This document shows, in pieces, positions 1 through 6,016 of a stretch of DNA of 15,699 nucleotides. Numbering within the stretch: the stretch's first letter is position 1; every line of letters begins with the position of its first letter. The position numbers and the translations under genes were made by a program. Under the pieces are notes generated by a model, which was not told the DNA's origin, searched no databases, and saw only the letters and a list, made by a program, of their open reading frames with translations. This stretch comes from KBS-96 sp049585195 (GTDB lineage: Bacteria > Acidobacteriota > Terriglobia > Bryobacterales > Bryobacteraceae): contig JBAUZG010000465.1 in NCBI GenBank assembly GCA_049585195.1, forward strand, positions 1 to 15,699, written 5' to 3'.

Positions 1-2689
1 CCGAAGGTCCTTCAAATTTCGTCGTCCCGAAACCCCAAGTCTTACTCAGCCGTAAGTTCAATTCAATAAAATCCGGGCCATTCCCTGCGTTGCGCTCGAT
101 CAGAGTCTGCCCAGCTTCCGGATCGACATCCAGATAACCATAAGGCGTCAAATAGACGTTCGGTCCCGGGCCGCTCACAATGCTCGGACGCGCGGTCGGA
201 GTGGGTGAACCTGTTCCATAAAGATCCGTGCCGGTGGTGATGTTGAACGGAATTCCACTATGAGCCACGAAGAACGGAGACAGCCGTATACCCCAAGGTC
301 CTAACAGCGACCCTCCAATGAACACCATATGCCGCATGTCGAGCGACGAACGGCCGTACTCGCTCGAAAAATCATAGGGATCAGCGGGCATGGTCGTCAA
401 ACCGTCCGTATCGCTGTGGGCTTGGCCATAGACATATCTTCCAAATAACGTGACGCGTCCCGCTATCATTGTGTTCAGGCTCGTAATCAACTGCGTCTGG
501 TTGAAAATGCCGCTCGATTCGTACAGATAGATATCGCCAATGTCCCCGTATGGCCGGATGCCCGTTCCGGGGCCTGTGTACGTGCCCGGCAGCGGCGCGT
601 TTATGTCATCTGTCCGAAGCTCATGCACGCCGCGGCTGTTCATAAAGTTGACGGAAAGCCTGGTATGCGAAAAAAGCTGCCGCTCCACCGCAACTACCGT
701 CTGCATGACACGCGGAGCCCTCAAGTGGCTATCGATTTCATAGCGCTGTTCCGTGTTCTCCGCAACCAGTTCGCTCGCTGGCGGAACCGTCGAGAAACTC
801 TCGTTATAACTCGTTGGATTGTACACAACATAGTTGACCTGATTTTCGCCATTGAACCGGTAGGCATTCAAAACATTCAGTGCCTGAAACCGATCATAAA
901 AAGTTCCCCACCCCGCCCGAATCACTGTCTTGGCTTTAGAATTTCCGCCGCCCGCCCCTGGCGCCCACGCGATCCCCACGCGCGGAGCCCAGTCGTTCTT
1001 ATCCGAAATGTTTGTCTGCGCTTCCCAGCGTAAGCCCATGCTTAACGTTAAGTTTGGCTTGACTCGCCAATCGTCCTGCATAAACGGGCCGAAGTCGAGC
1101 TGGCTGAAACCGATGAAAGGTTTGCCCGCGCTCATCGTGAACAAAGACAGACCGTAGCCCATTGCGGTTACTTGCTGGCTGGTGTAGCCCTCTTTCAGCA
1201 GTTGCATCGTCGTCAGATATTGGTCGATAGACGATAGCTGCGAGTTGCCCTGAAATGTATATGCGCCATTGAAGTTTTTCACCGAATAATCATCCAGCGC
1301 GTCGCCCCTGATCCTCAAGCCAAATTTCATCACGTGCTGCCCGCTTGTGACCGAAGTGTAATTCTGCAGCTCATATTGGTTTTGAAGATCGTATGAGCTG
1401 CCGTATTGGGACGAGCTATAGCCGGAACCGCCCGAGATAAACGAATTCCCCACATTTAATTGCGGCGCCGTGCTCTCGCTCGCCTGCCCTTCCCAATCGC
1501 GCGCATACTGGAAATGCGTTTCGTTGAGAATCCGCGGACTGAGAACCGCCGTATCCACCAACTGAACAAGATGCTCGGTGGCCGACTGGCTGTAGCCGGT
1601 GCTCGGGAATGTAATGTCGCCGATGTTAGTCGTGGGCAGATTGAATGCATCTATGCCGGTTACTAACTGATCGTTCTCCAAATACGAATACCGGAAGCTC
1701 AGCGTGTTATTCGGACTAAGTTGATAATCGACCCTCGGGCTTACGGTGGTCCTTCGCTGCGGTGTCGAGTAATAGCTCTTAAACGCTTCACTCGTTAGAA
1801 AGCTTGCCGCAGGAATCGTCGCGTTAATGATGCCGTTGTCATCGATATCGCGCCGGTCCACGTCTATAAAGAAACTAGCTTTTGCGCTAAGCGGTCCGCT
1901 TACGTTGCCACCGTAGTGTTGCGTCTTGAAGGGCGGCGAAGTCGTCAGAAACGGATTGCGCGAGTTAAACACGCCATCGCTCAAGCCGTAATAACCCTGT
2001 CCGTGAAATTTGTCGGTGCCGGGCTTTGTGAAGATTTCGATCCTGCCATAACCCAGCTTGTCGTATTCCGCCGAAAATGGATTCGAGTTGATGCGAATCT
2101 CGCGGATCGACGATTTTGGCGGCATGCGGCCGCCCGTAAATCCATCCACGAAAATCTGATTTCCTCCGGGACCGGCCGAAGGACCCGCCAGCGCTTCGAG
2201 ATCGGCTTCGAGATCGTCGGGATCGTCCGGCAATGCATCCAGATCCTGCTGTTTGAGTACCAGCGCAGAGGCATTGTTGGCTGCCTCTGTCGTCACTTGA
2301 TAACCGGACGAATCGGTGACGGTTACCTCCTGCTTCTGCGAGCGCACGGTCATGGTTACGTTTCCCACGGCTGCTTGACCTGCTGCGGCCTTCACGAGCA
2401 CCGCGTTCGATTGCTGCATGCCGCCGAAGTCAACCGTAATCGAATAGATCCCCGGCGCCAGTCCGCGAAACGTATAGGTTCCGCCTTCGGATGTCTTCGT
2501 AGTCGCCTTGCGTCCTTCTTGATCCGTTATCGTAACGGCGGCATTTGGAATCACTGCGCCACTCGCATCCTTCACGGTGCCGCGTACCACCGCGGCTCCC
2601 TTCGCCGGCGGCTTTTCTGTCGATTGTGTCCACGCAGCAAAATTGAATGCGCAAAATGCAGCTAGCAAGGTGATGATGCTTCGAATCAC
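1..2689 (-). CDS. Oar-like TonB-dependent receptor with carboxypeptidase-regulatory domain, C-terminus outside window
   Basis: I translated the minus strand from a GTG at 2689-2687 and found it open to the window edge, giving about 896 residues without the C-terminal end. An AGGAG ribosome-binding site lies 4 nt upstream of the GTG. The order is: a hydrophobic export signal (residues 1-20), a carboxypeptidase-regulatory-like beta-sandwich (about 33-92, with GTVKDASGAVIPNA and GTYTFRGLAPGIY), a reduced plug-like region (about 140-215, with NQIFVDGF and RIEIFTKPGTDKFHG), then a long aromatic-rich stretch of alternating beta strands expected to form the outer-membrane barrel. This order is typical of the large Oar/TonB-receptor families of Acidobacteriota. 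The ligand cannot be predicted, and I see no clear TonB box. The gene is divergent from the two-component system at 2827, so both may share regulation. A true carboxypeptidase is excluded because no zinc-binding catalytic domain is present. Confidence 0.88.
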   Translation of the reverse strand, partial: MIRSIITLLAAFCAFNFAAWTQSTEKPPAKGAAVVRGTVKDASGAVIPNAAVTITDQEGRKATTKTSEGGTYTFRGLAPGIYSITVDFGGMQQSNAVLVKAAAGQAAVGNVTMTVRSQKQEVTVTDSSGYQVTTEAANNASALVLKQQDLDALPDDPDDLEADLEALAGPSAGPGGNQIFVDGFTGGRMPPKSSIREIRINSNPFSAEYDKLGYGRIEIFTKPGTDKFHGQGYYGLSDGVFNSRNPFLTTSPPFKTQHYGGNVSGPLSAKASFFIDVDRRDIDDNGIINATIPAASFLTSEAFKSYYSTPQRRTTVSPRVDYQLSPNNTLSFRYSYLENDQLVTGIDAFNLPTTNIGDITFPSTGYSQSATEHLVQLVDTAVLSPRILNETHFQYARDWEGQASESTAPQLNVGNSFISGGSGYSSSQYGSSYDLQNQYELQNYTSVTSGQHVMKFGLRIRGDALDDYSVKNFNGAYTFQGNSQLSSIDQYLTTMQLLKEGYTSQQVTAMGYGLSLFTMSAGKPFIGFSQLDFGPFMQDDWRVKPNLTLSMGLRWEAQTNISDKNDWAPRVGIAWAPGAGGGNSKAKTVIRAGWGTFYDRFQALNVLNAYRFNGENQVNYVVYNPTSYNESFSTVPPASELVAENTEQRYEIDSHLRAPRVMQTVVAVERQLFSHTRLSVNFMNSRGVHELRTDDINAPLPGTYTGPGTGIRPYGDIGDIYLYESSGIFNQTQLITSLNTMIAGRVTLFGRYVYGQAHSDTDGLTTMPADPYDFSSEYGRSSLDMRHMVFIGGSLLGPWGIRLSPFFVAHSGIPFNITTGTDLYGTGSPTPTARPSIVSGPGPNVYLTPYGYLDVDPEAGQTLIERNAGNGPDFIELNLRLSKTWGFGTTKFEGPS

Positions 2690-2724
2690 GGCTCTCCTAA
2701 ACAGATTCAGTTCAGCAGCCGCTT

Positions 2725-2772
2725 GTAAAATGCGTGTGAAGCCGCGCCGCGAAATTGTAAAGCTAACGTAAA
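2725..2772 (+). promoter_or_regulatory. Candidate CpxR-like box: three GTAAA repeats
   Basis: GTAAA occurs at 2725-2729, 2757-2761 and 2768-2772. The last two are separated by 6 nt, which fits the known E. coli CpxR consensus of tandem GTAAA with a 4-8 nt spacer. The first copy lies 32 nt, about three helical turns, upstream. The cluster sits in the divergent gap between the Oar-like gene and a regulator whose recognition-helix region closely resembles that of CpxR. Binding, autoregulation and control of the receptor are inferred, and the motif is short. Confidence 0.4.
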
Positions 2773-2826
2773 GGCAACGCCGAAACCGTGGCCCACCGCG
2801 TCAAATGCGTTGTTAAATGGTTACGG

Positions 2827-3567
2827 ATGCCAGTCGCGCCGGAAAATGCGAACGCCCGTACCCGCGTCCTCATCATTGACGACGACACGAAGCTTTGCCG
2901 GCTCGTGCGCGACTACCTCGAACCCGTCGGCTATGAAGTCTCAGCCGTCCACACCGGCCCATCGGGCGTCGAGGTTGCCCTTCGCGAGCCCTTCTCGGCC
3001 ATCATTCTGGACGTGATGCTCCCCGACATGGACGGTTTTTCCGTTCTTCAGCGAATTCGCGCCCGCTCACACGTGCCGGTTCTTATGCTCACCGGCCGTG
3101 GCGAGGAGCCCGACCGCGTGATGGGCCTCGAGCTCGGAGCCGACGATTATCTTCCGAAGACATTTTCCACCCGCGAGCTTCTGGCGCGGTTGAGAGCAGT
3201 GATTCGACGATCGCTCGTCACGCACGCGCAAACTGAGCCGGAATCATCAGCTTTGACTGTAGGCAATCTCCAGCTGAACAGGCATTCACGCACCGCCGCC
3301 ATCGGCGATGAGCCACTGCAATTAACAGCCGTCGAGTTCGACTTGTTGTTGTCGCTTGCCAAAGCCGCGGGCAGAGTCAAAACTCGCGAGCAGCTTTTGC
3401 TCGAGGTGGCCGACCGCGACTTCGATGTTTTCGACCGCTCCATCGATGTTCACATTTCCTCGCTTCGCCGCAAATTGCGCGACGATCCAAAATCTCCGAA
3501 GTTCATCGTCACCGTTCGTAGCGCCGGTTACATGATGCGCAAACCGGGGGCCGAGTCGTTTGCATGA
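2827..3567 (+). CDS. CpxR-like OmpR-family response regulator
   Basis: This DNA-binding response regulator of a two-component system has an N-terminal receiver domain and a C-terminal OmpR/PhoB winged helix. From the ATG at 2827 (246 residues) the acidic pocket is Asp18-Asp20, the phospho-acceptor is Asp62 in ILDVMLPDMDG, the switch Thr is Thr89 and the conserved Lys is Lys111. Residue 112 is Thr where the family nearly always has Pro (KTF rather than KPF). The output domain contains FDRSIDVHISSLRRKL, almost identical to the recognition-helix region of E. coli CpxR. An in-frame GTG at 2788 would add 13 residues; the ATG is preferred because CpxR-like receivers begin within about 15 residues of the IIDDD strand, and neither start has a good ribosome-binding site. 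The stop overlaps the kinase start by 4 bp (ATGA), so the two are probably translationally coupled. Confidence 0.92.
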   Translation: MPVAPENANARTRVLIIDDDTKLCRLVRDYLEPVGYEVSAVHTGPSGVEVALREPFSAIILDVMLPDMDGFSVLQRIRARSHVPVLMLTGRGEEPDRVMGLELGADDYLPKTFSTRELLARLRAVIRRSLVTHAQTEPESSALTVGNLQLNRHSRTAAIGDEPLQLTAVEFDLLLSLAKAAGRVKTREQLLLEVADRDFDVFDRSIDVHISSLRRKLRDDPKSPKFIVTVRSAGYMMRKPGAESFA

Positions 3568-5045
3568 AATCGCGCGGATCCATTTCGGTGAAGATCCTCC
3601 TGCTGGCGTTCTTGAACCTTGTCCTGCTAGCACTAGTTTTCGGAGTCTTCGCCCGGCTTCAGTTCCGGCTCGATCCGGGTTCATTCCTACTGGCTCCGGC
3701 TCGCGATCGAATTCTCTCCGTTTCCCGTTTGATCGCTCTCGAGTTTCCAGATACGCGTCCCGAAGCGTGGAATCAGTTACTCGCGCGAAACGCTCAAACC
3801 TATCCCGCGCGCTTTTTCATCTTTACAAACGAGGGCCGTCAAATCGCGGGCGATCCCGTCACTCTACCCGCGTCTCTCCTCGATTGGATCCGGGGCGATC
3901 ACATGGACTTCTTCGACAAGCCGGACCACGCTCCCGCCTCGCCGTCAAAAGTAGACTTCCCGCCAGGCCCTCCCTTTTTCCTTTTGCGCAGCGGCAGCCC
4001 ATCCGTGTATTGGGCCGGCGTTCATGTGCCCATTCGCAATGCTGCGTTGCCGCGTCACTTACGTTGTACGCTGGTCTGGAATTTCTCGTCGCTTTGGGCC
4101 AATCCGTTTTTCTTCAACTACACGCCCTGGTTGGCGGTTCTCATCGCTATCGTGTTCGCGTCGCTCGCCTGCTGGGTCCCGTTAGTGCGCGATCTTACCC
4201 GCTCCATCTCTCAACTTACGAACGCCACAGGCCGCATTGCCGAGGGGCAGTTCGATATTGACCTTCCGACAAATCGCCGCGACGAACTCGGCCGTTTGAG
4301 CGATTCCATCCACCAGATGGCGGCGAAACTATCCGATTTCGTCCACGGCCAGCGGCGTTTCTTGAGTGACGTGGCGCATGAACTCTGTTCGCCCATCGCC
4401 CGCATTCAAGTCGCTCTTGGCATTCTTGAACAGCGAACGCAGCCTAATCTCCAGCCGTACGTCGCTGATCTCAAGGAAGAAGTCGAACATATGTCCGAGC
4501 TCGTGAACGAGCTGCTTGCTTTCTCAAAAACTCAAATCAATACCGAACACCGGGCCATCGAGCGCGTCAACGTCGCCGAAATTGTCGACAAGGTTCTTCA
4601 ACGTGAAGCGCCCGGCAACATCCGCTTTACTATCAATATCGACGGTGCCATCTGTGCTGCCGCGTTTCCCGATTACCTCTACCGCTCACTCGCGAACCTG
4701 GTTCGCAATGCCGTTCGATATGCGGGAGACGCCGGGCCAATTTCGATTTCAGCCGCAACTGAACAGGGCGCCGTCTCCATTTCGATCGCCGATCAGGGGC
4801 CCGGTCTTCCGGATTCTGAGCTGGAACGCGTTTTCAAGCCCTTCTACCGGCCGGAGCTGGCTCGCCAGCGTGAAACCGGCGGGACAGGGCTAGGCCTGGC
4901 CATCGTCAGGAGTTGCATCGAAGCCTGCGGAGGCACCGTGCGCTGCCGGAACATGCAGCCTCATGGTCTTGAAGTGGAAATTCGCCTGCCAAGCGCGCCC
5001 GCTGCGGTCTCCGGGCAAACCGCTGGCGTTTCCGTGCCCGCCTGA
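3564..5045 (+). CDS. CpxA-like membrane sensor histidine kinase
   Basis: This 493-residue protein is the cognate kinase of the preceding regulator. It has a first membrane helix at about 8-29, a periplasmic sensor region at about 30-188, a second helix at about 190-211, a HAMP linker to about 255, a HisKA dimerisation domain, and a HATPase_c domain. The phospho-acceptor is His272 in DVAHELCSPIARI, a signature seen in CpxA-like kinases. The N box includes NLVRNAVRYAG near residue 382, followed by DQGPGLPD near 410 and GGTGLGLAIV at about 439-448. All catalytic boxes are intact, so it should be active. The periplasmic part has a proline-rich patch (FPPGPPFF) and no recognised ligand-binding motif, so the stimulus is unknown; envelope stress is inferred only from family resemblance. 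It is convergent with the TonB-domain gene, with 3 bp between stops. Confidence 0.93.
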   Translation: MKSRGSISVKILLLAFLNLVLLALVFGVFARLQFRLDPGSFLLAPARDRILSVSRLIALEFPDTRPEAWNQLLARNAQTYPARFFIFTNEGRQIAGDPVTLPASLLDWIRGDHMDFFDKPDHAPASPSKVDFPPGPPFFLLRSGSPSVYWAGVHVPIRNAALPRHLRCTLVWNFSSLWANPFFFNYTPWLAVLIAIVFASLACWVPLVRDLTRSISQLTNATGRIAEGQFDIDLPTNRRDELGRLSDSIHQMAAKLSDFVHGQRRFLSDVAHELCSPIARIQVALGILEQRTQPNLQPYVADLKEEVEHMSELVNELLAFSKTQINTEHRAIERVNVAEIVDKVLQREAPGNIRFTINIDGAICAAAFPDYLYRSLANLVRNAVRYAGDAGPISISAATEQGAVSISIADQGPGLPDSELERVFKPFYRPELARQRETGGTGLGLAIVRSCIEACGGTVRCRNMQPHGLEVEIRLPSAPAAVSGQTAGVSVPA

Positions 5046-5048
5046 AAG

Positions 5049-5459
5049 CTATAACAAGTGGAAGTTTACTTCCACCGTGGCTCTCACGTTCACCGGCTCG
5101 CCTTTCTTCAGCCCCGGCTTAAATCGCCACTTCATTACCGCGTCAATCGCAGCCTTGTCTTGCCGTTCATTGGGACCGGCCAATACCTTGGGATCCTTCA
5201 CTGACCCTTCCTTTGTTACAACAATCTGTAACTTAATCGTCCCGCTGACAAACGCCTCTTCGGATTTTGGATTGAACTCCGGCTCCACTACGTGTATGAG
5301 CTTCGGCGCCTCCACGTCTCCGCCAATATCATAAATCTGTTCCTTGACATCTTTGGTTTGGGTGTCATGCTTTTCATCACCCGCCCGTAAAGGAGCATCC
5401 AGCAGAATACCGAGCGCACACACGACCGCAAGAACGACCCTGGTCCTCTTCGAGACCAC
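5049..5459 (-). CDS. Exported TonB C-terminal-domain protein
   Basis: This 136-residue protein has a hydrophobic N-terminal segment (about residues 7-20) followed by ALR-A-G, consistent with a signal peptide. The rest is almost entirely a TonB C-terminal domain, recognised by the pattern VEPEFNP...GTIKLQIVVTKEGSVKDPKVLAGP...AAIDAVMKWRFKP. In TonB this domain contacts the TonB box of outer-membrane receptors. The protein lacks the long Pro-rich periplasm-spanning linker of a true TonB, so it may be a periplasmic adaptor rather than an energy transducer; whether the N-terminus is cleaved or kept as an anchor is unclear. The start is a GTG preceded by a strong GGAGG 4 nt upstream, which decides the start despite the rare codon. 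It lies near a receptor-like gene, but on a separate transcription unit. Confidence 0.85.
   Translation of the reverse strand: MVSKRTRVVLAVVCALGILLDAPLRAGDEKHDTQTKDVKEQIYDIGGDVEAPKLIHVVEPEFNPKSEEAFVSGTIKLQIVVTKEGSVKDPKVLAGPNERQDKAAIDAVMKWRFKPGLKKGEPVNVRATVEVNFHLL
5058..5075. terminator. Hairpin at the convergent 3' ends, weak terminator candidate
   Basis: GTGGAAG (5058-5064) and CTTCCAC (5069-5075) form a perfect 7-bp stem with a 4-nt loop. It lies inside the last codons of the minus-strand TonB-domain gene and just past the stop of the histidine kinase, where a bidirectional terminator would be useful. Neither side has a good T tract, so it may be incidental. Confidence 0.25.
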
Positions 5460-5649
5460 GACTCCTCCCCTCTAGATGGAATGTAATGTGAGGACGGTGT
5501 CTTTCGCGCACTTAACCGCACGGAAATGTAATGGTTTGTTGATCGGATGAAAGCGCTCAATCGAATAACTGACTTTCAAGAAGCTGGTGCGTTCTCCCTC
5601 GGCCCACGAAATAGTGCTTTTGCGCAATCTTCAAAGGTAGACTTAGCAT

Positions 5650-5877
5650 GTGAGGATCACGGTCGATCTGGACCAAGACGTTCTAAGGGTTGCAAGACAC
5701 CTAGCCCAAGAACGTGAGGAAAGCTTGGGCCGAGTTCTATCCGACCTGGTCCGCCGTGGGCTGCAACCCACTGGAAAAGTCACGACGCACCGTGGCACAA
5801 TCCCCGTTCTTCGACGGGACTCCGCCGCCCGCCCAGTCACCGCAACTGTCGTAAATGAGCTTTTGGAAAACGATTAG
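5650..5877 (+). CDS. vapB: VapB-type antitoxin without an intact toxin
   Basis: This 75-residue protein begins with MRITVDLDQDVLRVARHLA, a ribbon-helix-helix DNA-binding segment typical of antitoxins paired with PIN-domain VapC ribonucleases. It ends in a tail (PVTATVVNELLEND) that matches the toxin-binding tail of this VapB class. The start is a GTG at 5650; the overlapping ATG at 5648 is followed immediately by a stop in its own frame. AAAGG about 12 nt upstream is a weak ribosome-binding site. A full vapC should follow directly, but only a short remnant is present (5878-5967). The antitoxin frame itself is intact. It may now be inert, act as a stand-alone repressor, or neutralise a VapC encoded elsewhere; the sequence does not decide between these. 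Confidence 0.8.
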   Translation: MRITVDLDQDVLRVARHLAQEREESLGRVLSDLVRRGLQPTGKVTTHRGTIPVLRRDSAARPVTATVVNELLEND

Positions 5878-5967
5878 CGCAACGGCATGCTACTCAGTTT
5901 TGACCGTTCGCTACCTTGGCACGCGGTGCGAGGTGCGTCACTGCGGCTCGTGCAGCAGCCGGCCTAG
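5878..5967 (+). pseudogene. Probable vapC relic, final ~26 codons only
   Basis: Right after the antitoxin stop, the same frame reads RNGMLLSFDRSLPWHAVRG and a few more residues to a TAG at 5965-5967. This resembles the extreme C-terminus of PIN-domain VapC toxins, which typically read like GGRLATFDRSIP..AVRGA before a short hydrophobic tail, with the last conserved acidic residue in the TFD motif. The N-terminal ~110 residues, including the first catalytic Asp, are absent. The natural reading is an internal deletion that removed most of vapC and left its tail against vapB. An ATG at 5887 could start a 26-residue peptide, but it could not be an active nuclease. The resemblance is judged by eye over a short stretch. 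Confidence 0.5.
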
Positions 5968-6016
5968 AACTGGCGAACCCTACACCGGGCCAGCCGCTTC
6001 CCGGTAGACTTGGCCT

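Noticed and set aside
1916..2665. Long plus-strand open frame of 249 codons
   Set aside because: It is antisense to the receptor gene, whose minus-strand frame is continuous and gives recognisable domains; the plus-strand product looks like random, Arg/Cys-rich sequence.
3560..4261. Plus-strand open frame of 233 codons offset from the histidine kinase
   Set aside because: It is the wrong frame of the kinase gene; its product is Ser/Arg-rich with no domain, while the kinase frame has every catalytic box.
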